From NCBI RefSeq assembly GCF_900169505.1, contig NZ_LT827021.1, positions 2,046,001 to 2,110,000 on the forward strand: a stretch of DNA of 64,000 nucleotides. Reading direction: 5' to 3'. The first letter of the stretch is position 1, and each line of letters starts with the position of its first letter. Of the stretch, positions 18,006 through 26,073 are shown piece by piece. Origin of the DNA: Arabiibacter massiliensis. GTDB lineage: Bacteria > Actinomycetota > Coriobacteriia > Coriobacteriales > Eggerthellaceae. Under the pieces are notes generated by a model. The model ran no database searches, was not told the DNA's origin, and saw only the letters and a program-made list of their open reading frames with translations. Position numbers and translations under genes: made by a program.

Positions 18006-19358
18006 TTATACCTCGGAGAGGTCCTTGCCCGTGTGCTCGTGCGACAGGATCATCGCAACCAGCGCGAGCACGGCGATGAACACCATGTAGAACGCCGGGG
18101 CGATGTCGTTGCCCGTCACGTCGATAAGCCAGAACGAGATGAACGACGCCGACCCGCCGAAGATGGCGTTCGCCAGGTTGAAGCTCAGCGCGAAGCCGGA
18201 ATAGCGGACGTCGGTGGGGAACGTCTCGGTGAGGTAGCTGGACAGCGTGCCGTCGTTGATGGTGAGGATGAGGCACATCACCAGCTCCACCAGCAGGATG
18301 ACCCAGAAGTTCAGCGTGCCGAGCAGCATGAACGCCGGGATGGTGCACACGATGAACCCGACGCAGGCGATGATGAGCATCTTCTTGCGGCCGAAGCGGT
18401 CGGAGATGCGCCCGGACAGGAAGATGAAGCCGATGTACACCACCAGCACGATGGTGGTGATGATGGAGGCCGCGCTCGGGTCGTAGTTGAGCGTGGTCTC
18501 AAGGTAGTTGGGCAGGTACGTGAGCACCGCGTAGAAGCCCACTGCGTTCAGCACGCAAGCGCCGAACGAGATGACGAGCACCTTGAGGTGCTTCTTGAAC
18601 AGCGTGCGGATGGGATGCTGCACCTTGTCGCCCTGCGCCTTGAGGTTCTCCTGCATCTTCTCGTACACCGGGGAATCCTCAAGATGCGTACGGATGTAGT
18701 GCGTGATGTAGCCGAGCGGGCCGGCCAGCAAGAACGGGATGCGCCAGCCCCAATCGACCACGAAGGCCGAATCGGCGCCCCACGTGTTGAACATGAACGT
18801 GGCGAACAGCGAGCCTACCAGCAGGCCCGTTGCCGTAGAGGCGGGCACCATCGAGCAGTAGAAGCCGCGGTGGTTCTTCGGCGCGTACTCCGCGATGAAC
18901 GTGGCGGCGCCGGCGTACTCGCCCGAGGCCGAGAAGCTCTGCACCATGCGCAGCAACAGCAGCAGTATCGGCGCGCCCACGCCGATGATGGCGTAGCCGG
19001 GCAGAAGGCCGATGCAGAACGTCGCCCCGCTCATGAGCAGGATGGAGATGGAAAGGGTCCATTTGCGGCCCTTCTTGTCGCCCATGTTCCCCCAGAAAAT
19101 GGCGCCGATCGGGCGCACGAGGAACGAGAGCGCGAACACGGCGAACGTGCTCATGACGGCGACCAGGCGATCCTCGCCCGGGAAGAACACGATCGCGATG
19201 ACCGTGGCCAGATACGAATAGCTCGCGTAATCGAACCACTCGATGAAGTTACCCAAGAACGAAGAGAATGTCACCTTCTTCAGCGTGCGGTGCTTCTCTT
19301 CCTCAGAAATAGCCAGTGTTGCAGCAGAACTCGGTTCCATGTTAGCGTTTTGTTCCAT
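18006..19358 (-). CDS. MFS transporter of the metabolite:H+ symporter (MHS) family
   Basis: The 450-residue protein has 12 predicted helices. ATG 19358 follows AGGGGA. The MHS signature is clear: 'GNFIEWFDYASYSYLA' in helix 1, 'FLVRPIGAIFWGNMGDKKGR' in the loop between helices 2 and 3, and 'RMVQSFSASGEYAGAATF' in helix 4. Relatives (ProP, KgtP, ShiA types) import compatible solutes, dicarboxylates or aromatic acids by proton symport. The substrate cannot be set from the sequence. It ends 96 bp before the TetR gene on the same strand. Confidence 0.9.
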   Translation of the reverse strand: MEQNANMEPSSAATLAISEEEKHRTLKKVTFSSFLGNFIEWFDYASYSYLATVIAIVFFPGEDRLVAVMSTFAVFALSFLVRPIGAIFWGNMGDKKGRKWTLSISILLMSGATFCIGLLPGYAIIGVGAPILLLLLRMVQSFSASGEYAGAATFIAEYAPKNHRGFYCSMVPASTATGLLVGSLFATFMFNTWGADSAFVVDWGWRIPFLLAGPLGYITHYIRTHLEDSPVYEKMQENLKAQGDKVQHPIRTLFKKHLKVLVISFGACVLNAVGFYAVLTYLPNYLETTLNYDPSAASIITTIVLVVYIGFIFLSGRISDRFGRKKMLIIACVGFIVCTIPAFMLLGTLNFWVILLVELVMCLILTINDGTLSSYLTETFPTDVRYSGFALSFNLANAIFGGSASFISFWLIDVTGNDIAPAFYMVFIAVLALVAMILSHEHTGKDLSEV

Positions 19359-19534
19359 GGTAATCCCCTAAGAAATTGACGGCTTCGTTACGTGCGAACG
19401 CGCGCCGTTGGCGTGTATGTTCCTCCAAGGAAACCCCCTAGCAATTGGGTATACGCCTATCGTTAAGGTAATGATACCCTAAAAAGCCCTCATCAATGAC
19501 AAGTTGTTACTTTCTGGAAATGCCCGTGAACGGG

Positions 19535-19568
19535 AAGGAGCCCGTCGTTGCAGCGCAACGGGCTCCTT
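19535..19568 (-). terminator. Hairpin downstream of the unknown gene at 19582
   Basis: AAGGAGCCCGT and ACGGGCTCCTT form perfect 11-bp arms around a 12-base loop, 14 bp past the stop. Only a short T tract follows on the minus strand. Confidence 0.6.
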
Positions 19569-19581
19569 TCCCAATGTCGGA

Positions 19582-20142
19582 TCAGTAGTCCTCGAGCATG
19601 TCCACCTGCGCCTTGCTCGCACGCAGGATGAAGTTGCGCTTCGCCTTCTGGCCGCCCTGCGCCAGCTTGCGCAGGATGACGCGCTTGAGGCGCGGGTAGT
19701 CGTTCATGCCGTACCAGGCGAACGCCGTGCCGCCCACGTAGCACTCGACGATGCTGTGCACCGGCAGGCTCGCGTCGCGCTTGGCGTCGAGCGCCAGGTA
19801 CTCGCTGATCTCATCCCCGCAGAGGTCGCGGATGACCTCGGCGCTGATCTCGAGGTCGCTCGCCAGCTGCTTGAGCTGGTACTCCACCTCGGCGTCGTCG
19901 GCATGCGGGAAGTACGTCACATCGTAGGTGACCGCCCCCACGCCGTTGGCCTTGGCGAACCCGAGCAGCCCGTCCAGCGAGATCATCTGCACATGGTCCT
20001 CGGTGCGCTCCGCGATGTCCAGCTCGGCGGCGAATCCGTCGATGCCGCTCGCGGCGAAAACGCCCTTGAGCTCTTCCTCGCTCTTCGCAGCCTCAAGATC
20101 CACGATGGTAGCAATGTGGGTCAGATTGCTTGTGATCTTCAT
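19582..20142 (-). CDS. Unknown cytoplasmic protein linked to DMT transporter and amidinotransferase
   Basis: A 186-residue protein, not recognised. ATG 20142 is preferred because GGAAGG lies 8 bp upstream. It has no signal peptide or membrane helix. The sequence is acidic and helical in the first two thirds and basic at the end ('RLKRVILRKLAQGGQKAKRN'). Short recognisable features are absent. The gene follows the DMT transporter by 30 bp and the amidinotransferase lies upstream on the same strand, so the three may work on one metabolite. Short-chain or ligase-like families were considered but nothing matched well. Confidence 0.7.
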   Translation of the reverse strand: MKITSNLTHIATIVDLEAAKSEEELKGVFAASGIDGFAAELDIAERTEDHVQMISLDGLLGFAKANGVGAVTYDVTYFPHADDAEVEYQLKQLASDLEISAEVIRDLCGDEISEYLALDAKRDASLPVHSIVECYVGGTAFAWYGMNDYPRLKRVILRKLAQGGQKAKRNFILRASKAQVDMLEDY

Positions 20143-20172
20143 ATGCCACACCTTCCTATTCTGGCGTCGTGA

Positions 20173-21315
20173 CTACCGCAGGTCCTCCTTGGCCGCCTCT
20201 TCTTCAAGCTTGGCGGCAAGGTTCTCGCTGATCTCCTCGCGCTGCTTCTGCTTGCGGCCGGCGACCATGCCCCTGACAGACGGGATAGCGCCGCCGCCGA
20301 TGATGAGGATGCCGCCCAGGATGGTGTTGATGGTCAGAGCCTCGCCGAACACGACCAGGCCGGTGAAGATGGCCACGGGAACTTCCCAGTACGCGATGGT
20401 GCCGTAGTCGGCGGCCGGCAGGTTACGGCCGGCAACCAGCAGGAAGCCGAGGGCGATGGGGCCGCAGATGATCCACAGCAGCACCGCGCCGATCCAGTTG
20501 AACGTGGTGAAGTGCACGTTGAGGGCCCAGTTCTCCATGCCCGGGTTCGCGCCGAGGGAGTTCAGGATGACGGTGATGATGCCGGCGCCCAGCACGGCGA
20601 AGATGAAGTTCCACACGCCACGGGCGGTGGTGTCGGCATCCTTGCGGTAGCCGTTGAAGAACATCGAAGCGCCGTAGAAGAAGCCGGAAGCGAGGCCGAA
20701 CGCGTCGCCGAGGCCCTTCTGCGGGAATTCAGGCGTCGAGGGCACGAGGTTGAAGTCGAAGCCGAACGCCTGGCCGCCCACGCCGAAGCCGAGCAGACCC
20801 TCGCCGAACATCATGCCGATGAACACCGCGACGAGGCAGATCCACTGCAGCGGCGACATGGGTTCCTTGCGGAAGATGCGCGCCATCAATACGCAGATGA
20901 CGGGGCCGATGTAGATGAACAGCACCGCGTTGGACACGGTGGTCAGCAGCGTGGACGTCACGTAGCACGCCAGCGACATGCCGATCATCAAGCCGCCGAG
21001 CGCGATAGCCGGCGTGAGCTTGAGCTTCTTGAAGACGTGCACTTTCTTCGTTGCCACCATCAGCACGAGGAAGAACAGCACGCCCATGCCCATGCGGCCC
21101 ACGGCCATGAGGGCGCCGATGGAATCGCCCGCGTTGAGGCCGTCGGCGCCGTCGAACATGTTGGTGCGCGTGGCCCAGCGGCTGAACAGGGGCACAAGGC
21201 CCATGCCCGTCGCGGAGATCAGCATTGCGATGGTGCCCCAGCCGAGCTTCATCTCGTAGCCCTCGGAGCCGTCCTTCCCGTTGCCGAGCTTCTTGTTGTC
21301 GTTGTTGTCTGCCAT
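20173..21315 (-). CDS. DMT-superfamily (EamA-type) transporter
   Basis: The 380-residue protein has about ten hydrophobic helices in two EamA repeats, flanked by a charged N-terminus (residues 1-22) and a basic C-terminal tail. ATG 21315 follows AAGGAGGACC. The second repeat shows the usual 'PLGFLLVAGRNLPAADYGTI'-like loop (here 'IALGFLLVAGRNLPAADYG'). Members export or import small metabolites, amino acids or nucleotide sugars. Its place between an amidinotransferase gene and an unknown gene suggests export of a guanidino compound or precursor; this is inference. Confidence 0.85.
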   Translation of the reverse strand: MADNNDNKKLGNGKDGSEGYEMKLGWGTIAMLISATGMGLVPLFSRWATRTNMFDGADGLNAGDSIGALMAVGRMGMGVLFFLVLMVATKKVHVFKKLKLTPAIALGGLMIGMSLACYVTSTLLTTVSNAVLFIYIGPVICVLMARIFRKEPMSPLQWICLVAVFIGMMFGEGLLGFGVGGQAFGFDFNLVPSTPEFPQKGLGDAFGLASGFFYGASMFFNGYRKDADTTARGVWNFIFAVLGAGIITVILNSLGANPGMENWALNVHFTTFNWIGAVLLWIICGPIALGFLLVAGRNLPAADYGTIAYWEVPVAIFTGLVVFGEALTINTILGGILIIGGGAIPSVRGMVAGRKQKQREEISENLAAKLEEEAAKEDLR

Positions 21316-21458
21316 TGGTCCTCCTTAAACCAGTAGCAAAAATGAATTCCCCATCTTCTCCCTGTCCCCGTCATGGGAGGCTGAATGTGAGATAAAGCGT
21401 CTCCTCTTCGGTCCCGCATGACCGAAACACATACGCAATGGTTGTCGATTGGGATTGA

Positions 21459-21498
21459 AAAGGGGATCCGGAATGCTCCTGCAAACCGAATCCCCTTT
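21459..21498 (-). terminator. Terminator of the amidinotransferase gene
   Basis: AAAGGGGATCCGG and CCGAATCCCCTTT form a 13-bp stem with one mismatch. On the minus strand it ends in CCCCTTTTC, a modest T-run, 51 bp past the amidinotransferase stop. Confidence 0.7.
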
Positions 21499-21548
21499 CT
21501 TAAATCGTAGTGACGCTTGCCTTAGAAGACGAGTTGGTCAAGCAGCGA

Positions 21549-22697
21549 TTAGTCGTTCCACATCTCCGGGCGCACCAGGGTGTCGTCCTTGACGCGGTTC
21601 GGGAAGTAGTCGAGGCAGTCGCCCTCGCGGTAGACGTCGGCCGTGGAGCAGTGCAGGCCGCCGCCGAACGGGTAGGCGTCGCGCAAATCGCAGGGGATGA
21701 CGTTCATGCCGAGCTGGTCCATCTGCTCCTGCTGGTTGACCTCGGAGGCCTCCACGATGACGGTCTTGGGGTCGAGCACCAGGCAGTTCATGGACAGCCA
21801 CACCGAGCTGTAGCACAGCGCCGGCGGCTCGTCGTGGGCCGGCTGGGCGGCGTCGACGACCTGCCAGTCGTTCGCCTCGAAGATGGCGAGCTGGCCCTCG
21901 GCCGGGTGGCGGTGCGGGTTGTTGATGATCAGGCCCGGGCGCAGCGGCACGAAGGTGGCGTCGATGTGGATCGGGTAGGGGTCGCCCGGGAAGTTCATCG
22001 CGTGGATGCGGTACTCGGGGTAGTAGCGCTGGAACCAGTCCATGGCCGTGCGGTTCGTGGTCAGGCCGTGCTGGATGAAGATGTCCTTGCCCATGCGCAT
22101 GAGGTCGGCGGCGTCCCACATCGGCTCGACCTCGGTGGTCACGAAGTCCTTGTTGGCCGTGCGGACGAGGCGCTCCTCGAGGGTGATCTTCTCATCGTAG
22201 TAGTTGTGCTTGTAGGAGGCGTCGGTGAGGCGCGGGCGGGGGGCCTGGGTCCACAGGAAGTCCGGGTCCTCGTCGAAGTACTGCTTCATGAGCGGCCAGT
22301 AGGCCAAATACTCGAAGTAGCGGCAGCGGAAGGAGTTCGCGCTCGCCATGATCTCGTTGCCGACGGTGAGCAGGATGTCGCGGGGCGGCATGCAGGTCAT
22401 CATGGAGTCGTTGCGGAAGTCGGGCGTGCCGATGGCCTGGTTCCACTGGAGCGGGGTCGGGCGGTCGACGACCACGCCGTGGTCCTCGCAGATCTTCACG
22501 AGGTTCTCGAGGCACTCGTTGCCGCGCTCGACGGTCTTGGCGGGACGGAGGCCCCACATGCCGCGCATCTCGGAGTCGACGGGCACCTTCTCGGAGGTCG
22601 CGGGCTCCTCGGGCGGGATCATCGAGTTGTCGCAGCGGCCGACGATGACGCGCTTCAGCGGATCCCAGTCGTTCCAAGAGTTGACTATCTTCGCCAT
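21549..22697 (-). CDS. L-arginine:glycine amidinotransferase-like enzyme
   Basis: The product has 382 residues; ATG 22697 sits behind AAAGGAGAC. The family transfers the amidino group of arginine to an acceptor amine via an amidino-cysteine intermediate. The catalytic Cys is Cys350 in 'GGGLHCSTADVYR' and the catalytic His lies in 'YPIHIDATFVPLRPG'; the segment 'NRTAMDWFQRYYP' precedes it as in glycine and inosamine-phosphate amidinotransferases. With glycine the product would be guanidinoacetate, but lysine-, inosamine- and hydroxylated-amine acceptors are also known in this family. A leader hairpin (22715-22735) precedes the ribosome site. The DMT transporter downstream may move substrate or product. 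Confidence 0.88.
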   Translation of the reverse strand: MAKIVNSWNDWDPLKRVIVGRCDNSMIPPEEPATSEKVPVDSEMRGMWGLRPAKTVERGNECLENLVKICEDHGVVVDRPTPLQWNQAIGTPDFRNDSMMTCMPPRDILLTVGNEIMASANSFRCRYFEYLAYWPLMKQYFDEDPDFLWTQAPRPRLTDASYKHNYYDEKITLEERLVRTANKDFVTTEVEPMWDAADLMRMGKDIFIQHGLTTNRTAMDWFQRYYPEYRIHAMNFPGDPYPIHIDATFVPLRPGLIINNPHRHPAEGQLAIFEANDWQVVDAAQPAHDEPPALCYSSVWLSMNCLVLDPKTVIVEASEVNQQEQMDQLGMNVIPCDLRDAYPFGGGLHCSTADVYREGDCLDYFPNRVKDDTLVRPEMWND

Positions 22698-23214
22698 GAC
22701 AGTCTCCTTTCTTTGGCAGCGCATCGGGCGCTACCGGTTGGGTGGCACAACTACATACTGCAGCTTTACCCGGCGAGAACGCCGCGGCTGCAGGAGTACT
22801 TTGGAGACTGATGCATGTGCGCTCCTCGGAATCCTACCGTGGCATGTCCTGCCAGATTTGCCGATGACGCAGTTATACCACCTTTTTTGTTCACCTGCAA
22901 CATGAAATTCACGAAGAGTTTTGACCAAACCGTTCCCTTGAATTAAGCAAGTGCACAAAATTATTGGACGGGGCGTTTTGCTGCATTCTGCATAAAATTG
23001 CACGATATTGGATATTCGCGACGATGCATTCTCTCGCTTCGCATCATGACCGAATCAATCCGCAAACTCATGCATGAGGTTTCACAAGGGAAACGTGCAA
23101 CAAAGTCGATCTAGATGCACAACGAGAGGAATCAAACCCCTGTCACCGACTCGTGAAAAAACACAATTCGCCGGGAGCGGCAAGGCGGCCGGGACGCGCG
23201 CCGCGCGGTGGCGG
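22698..23214. other. Non-coding stretch between the amidinotransferase and GGDEF genes
   Basis: This 517-bp gap is AT-richer than its surroundings. It contains a hairpin (GGCAGCGC with GCGCTACC, 22715-22735) just before the amidinotransferase ribosome site and probably that gene's promoter. No ykkC/guanidine-type riboswitch core could be recognised by eye. I see no credible gene; a 90-codon minus-strand frame here has poor composition and no ribosome site. Confidence 0.5.
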
Positions 23215-24570
23215 TCAGCCGTCGCGGCGGCTCGTCTTCGCGGCGCGCTTGTCGGCGTACATGCTCGCATCGGCCGCGCGGATGAGGGAGTCGTAGTCGC
23301 CGCCGTCGGCGGGATAGGCGGCCATGCCCACGCTCGCGCCGATCTCGCAGGTGCGCTCCCCCACGGCGATCGGCTCATCAAGCGCCCCGCGCAGCTTATC
23401 CGCGAACCGCCGCGCCCCTTCGGCATCGAGCCCGCCCGCCGCCGCGACGAACTCGTCGCCGCCGATGCGCGCCAGGTCGCCCACCCCGTCGCACACGGCA
23501 CGGAACCGCTCGGCCACCTGCACGAGCAGCTCGTCGCCGAGCTTGTGGCCCAGGGTGTCGTTCACGTTCTTGAAACCGTTCAGGTCGAGGTAGAACAGCA
23601 CAAAGGGCTCGCGGACGTCGGCACAGCGACGCTCCATCTCGTCGCCGAACCAGCGGCGGTTGTGCAGACCGGTGAGCTCGTCGGTGGTGGCCAGCTCGTG
23701 CAAGAAGCGCCGCTTGTTGCGCGACTGCCACACCACGACCGCCACCAGCACGCTGATGATCAGGCCCGCAAAGCTCGTCCACAGCAGCAGGGCCCAGTCG
23801 ATCCACCCGTCCTTCGGGGCCAGCCGCAGCGTCCAGTCGTGGTTCGGCACGTGCACGGCGTACTCCACGGCGTCGGCGCCCGGCGGGGTGGACGACGCGG
23901 CGATGAGCACCTTGTCGCCCTGCGCCGAGGACGTGGACAGCTCGTAGTCGAGCCCGGCGGCCTCAACCTGGCTGAGCACGATGGGGTCGAGCGCGGCCGG
24001 CAGGTCGAGCACGATGACCGCGAATCCCCAGAACTCCTCGTCGCCGTTCTCGTCGGTCATGAAGATGGGGTTGCGCGCCACCAGCCCGAGGCCGCCCTGC
24101 CGAAGCTCGTAGGGGCCCGAGAGGGTGATCTGCCGCGTTTCCAGAGCCAGCAGCGCGTCGTCGCGGCGGTCGGGCTGCTCGAAGATGTTTCCGCCGATGG
24201 TGGGCTCGTTGCCCTCCACGGGGTACACGTAGCGCACCGTGCCGCCGGGCAGGTACTGGATGGCGCGGATGCCGACGCCGTCGCTGAGCGATTTCGCCAG
24301 GTCGTTGAACGTCTCCTCCGACAGCTCGCCGCGCTCGGCGATGATCAGGGACTCCATGACGTCCGTCTTGTGGAACAGGCTGTCCAGCAGCGACTCGATG
24401 CGCGCGCTGTACACCTCGTCGATGCGCAGCGCCTGCTCCCGGCGATAGGACATGTCGTCCTGCATGAAGTAGCCCACCACGAGCGCGCTCACCACAAGGC
24501 CGGCCAGCAGCGCCACGAGGTGCAGAGGGAAGGTGTGCGGCGCCCCGCGCCTGCTGCTCGACCCGCCCAT
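23215..24570 (-). CDS. CHASE-domain diguanylate cyclase
   Basis: The 451-residue protein has one transmembrane helix near residue 20, an extracytoplasmic CHASE domain (about 40-255, including 'GIRAIQYLPGGTVRYVYPVE'), a second helix near 275, and a C-terminal GGDEF domain. The GGDEF signature is intact ('ARIGGDEFVAAA'), with 'TDELTGLHNRRWF' at its start, so it should make cyclic di-GMP. No RxxD inhibitory site precedes the motif, so product inhibition may be absent. ATG 24570 was chosen for its G-rich ribosome site, but that stretch resembles sequencing artefact (see 24571), so the true start is uncertain. No EAL partner is nearby. Confidence 0.9.
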   Translation of the reverse strand: MGGSSSRRGAPHTFPLHLVALLAGLVVSALVVGYFMQDDMSYRREQALRIDEVYSARIESLLDSLFHKTDVMESLIIAERGELSEETFNDLAKSLSDGVGIRAIQYLPGGTVRYVYPVEGNEPTIGGNIFEQPDRRDDALLALETRQITLSGPYELRQGGLGLVARNPIFMTDENGDEEFWGFAVIVLDLPAALDPIVLSQVEAAGLDYELSTSSAQGDKVLIAASSTPPGADAVEYAVHVPNHDWTLRLAPKDGWIDWALLLWTSFAGLIISVLVAVVVWQSRNKRRFLHELATTDELTGLHNRRWFGDEMERRCADVREPFVLFYLDLNGFKNVNDTLGHKLGDELLVQVAERFRAVCDGVGDLARIGGDEFVAAAGGLDAEGARRFADKLRGALDEPIAVGERTCEIGASVGMAAYPADGGDYDSLIRAADASMYADKRAAKTSRRDG

Positions 24571-24730
24571 GCGAACCCCCCTCCCCCCCGCCTGCCTCTC
24601 ATACACATCTCCGCGCCACCACGGCGCGGTTCGCGCGCTGCAGCGAGAAGAAGCTCTTAGAGCCCAGCTTGCCGTCCTCGAGCGGCTCCCACAGCCGGAC
24701 GAGCGTCACACGCCGCACATCTTCCGAACG
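24571..24730. other. Suspicious junction with a Tn5/Nextera-like mosaic end
   Basis: On the minus strand 24610-24592 reads AGATGTGTATGAGAGGCAG, 17 of 19 bases of the Tn5 mosaic end used in Nextera libraries, with both changes being A to G. It is followed by G-rich sequence and preceded by CGTGG...CGCGG, resembling the rest of that adapter. Between this and hypD, the hypD frame continues open for about 40 codons after its stop ('VRLWEPLEDGKLGSKSFF'), which looks protein-like. This may be an assembly join. Confidence 0.5.
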
Positions 24731-25837
24731 CTAATAGTACCGATAGTACGCAGCGCAGCTGCCCTCGCTCGACACCATGCAGGGACCCACCGGGTTCTCC
24801 GGCGTGCACACGCGGCGGAACAGCGGGCACTCGCTCGGTGCCATGATACCGCGCAGCACGTCGCCGCAGCGGCAGCCTTTGGGATCCTGCGTGGGTTCAA
24901 CCGACGGGTTAAAGCGGCGCACGGCGTCGAACTGCGCGTATGCGTCGCGGATGCGGTAGCCGGAGCCGGGTATCTCGCCCAGGCCGCGCCAGAGGGCGGG
25001 GCACGTCTCGAACACCTCGTCGATGGCGGCCATCGCCACGGGGTTGCCCTCGGGCATGACGCCGCGCGCGTAGGCGATCTCGATCTCGGCGCGGCCCTCA
25101 TGCAGCTGGCGCATGATCATGGCGATGCCCTGCAGCACGTCCACTGGCTCGAAGCCCGTGATGACGCCGGGGATACCATACTTCTCGGCCAGGAAGCGGT
25201 ACGGCTCGGCGCCGATGATGGTGCTCACGTGGCCGGGCAGGATGAGCGCGTCCACTTCGAGGTTCGGGTCGTTGACGATGGCCTCCAGCGCGCCGGGCAT
25301 GTTCTTGTGCGCGCCGAACACGCTGAAGTTTTCAAGGCCGGCCGCAGCCGCGCGTTTGATGGCCATGGCCACGAGCGGCGTGGTGGTCTCGAAGCCCACG
25401 CCCACGAACACGATCTCGCGGTCGGGGTGCTGCTCGGCCAGGCGCAGCGCGTCGAGCGGCGAGTAGACGATCTGCACGTTGCGGCCCGCCGCCTGCTCTT
25501 TGAGGAGGCTGGACGTGGAACCGGGCACGCGGGTCATGTCGCCGAACGTGGCGATGGTGACGTTTGGCACGCGCGCGAGGGCGATGACGGTGTCGATGTC
25601 GCGGTTCGACGTAACGCACACGGGGCAGCCGGGGCCTGACGCCAGGCGCGTACCCTCGGGCATGAGGTTGCGGATGCCGTTGCGCGCGATGGCCATGGTA
25701 TGCGTGCCGCAGACTTCCATGAGCGTGGCGCCGGCGGCGGGCGCGAGCTTCTGGATGGATTCGACCAGGCCGCGCGCGAGTTTCGGATCCTTGAACGCGG
25801 CCAGCTCGGCTTCCATCGCGGCGGCGTGGGTGCTCAT
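24731..25837 (-). CDS. hypD: Hydrogenase maturation protein HypD
   Basis: The protein has 368 residues, the normal length. It is the iron-sulphur scaffold on which Fe(CN)2CO of [NiFe]-hydrogenase is assembled with HypC. Signature blocks are present: 'LMEVCGTHTMAIARNGIR', 'LASGPGCPVCVT' (the catalytic GPGCPVC) and 'GFETTTPLVA'. The C-terminal cysteines for the 4Fe-4S cluster lie in 'GCRCGDVLRG', 'ECPLFRRVCTPENPVGPC'. ATG 25837 overlaps the stop of hypC by the ATGA pattern, so the two are translationally coupled. hypE, normally the next gene, is not found downstream. Confidence 0.97.
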   Translation of the reverse strand: MSTHAAAMEAELAAFKDPKLARGLVESIQKLAPAAGATLMEVCGTHTMAIARNGIRNLMPEGTRLASGPGCPVCVTSNRDIDTVIALARVPNVTIATFGDMTRVPGSTSSLLKEQAAGRNVQIVYSPLDALRLAEQHPDREIVFVGVGFETTTPLVAMAIKRAAAAGLENFSVFGAHKNMPGALEAIVNDPNLEVDALILPGHVSTIIGAEPYRFLAEKYGIPGVITGFEPVDVLQGIAMIMRQLHEGRAEIEIAYARGVMPEGNPVAMAAIDEVFETCPALWRGLGEIPGSGYRIRDAYAQFDAVRRFNPSVEPTQDPKGCRCGDVLRGIMAPSECPLFRRVCTPENPVGPCMVSSEGSCAAYYRYY

Positions 25838-26073
25838 AAGGGCACCTCTTCGCCGGCCAGCTCCGGGAACTGCTTGATGAGGTCGATGGTTTCCTGGGCG
25901 TAGTCGGCGTCCACCACCTCGATGGCGAAACCGGCGTGCACCAGGACGAAATCGCCCACGGAGGCATGTGGCGTGAGGTCGACGGCGATGTCGCGCGTGA
26001 CGCCGAGGATGTCGACCGTCGCCAGGCTACCGTCTTTAAGCTCGGTGATCTGCGCGGGTATGGCTAGGCACAT
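25834..26073 (-). CDS. hypC: Hydrogenase maturation chaperone HypC
   Basis: A 79-residue protein starting with the diagnostic 'MCLAIPAQI', where Cys2 binds the Fe(CN)2CO unit. It shuttles the iron centre from the HypD complex to the hydrogenase large-subunit precursor. The rest fits the OB-fold ('TVDILGVTRDIAVDLTPHASVGDFVLVHAGFAIEV' region, seen at residues 20-55). ATG 26073 lies within the last codons of hypF (10-bp overlap) and its stop overlaps the hypD start, so hypF-hypC-hypD form a tight operon. Confidence 0.96.
   Translation of the reverse strand: MCLAIPAQITELKDGSLATVDILGVTRDIAVDLTPHASVGDFVLVHAGFAIEVVDADYAQETIDLIKQFPELAGEEVPL

Noticed and set aside
17359..18348. Long open frames on several strands over real genes, such as a 329-codon frame across the TetR and MHS genes
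   Set aside because: They are GC-driven shadows with Arg/Ala/Gly/His-rich low-complexity products and no ribosome site, overlapping well-supported genes.
22698..22760. A guanidine-sensing riboswitch upstream of the amidinotransferase
   Set aside because: Only a simple hairpin is visible; the conserved guanidine-I, -II (ACGR loops) or -III cores were not found by eye. A covariance-model search would decide.
22731..23003. A 90-codon minus-strand frame upstream of the amidinotransferase
   Set aside because: Atypical composition, no ribosome site and it covers the likely promoter of the amidinotransferase.
23215..24570. Classing the GGDEF protein as a degenerate, inactive cyclase
   Set aside because: The GGDEF motif and preceding TDELTGLHNRR are intact; only the inhibitory RxxD site is missing, which is common in active enzymes.
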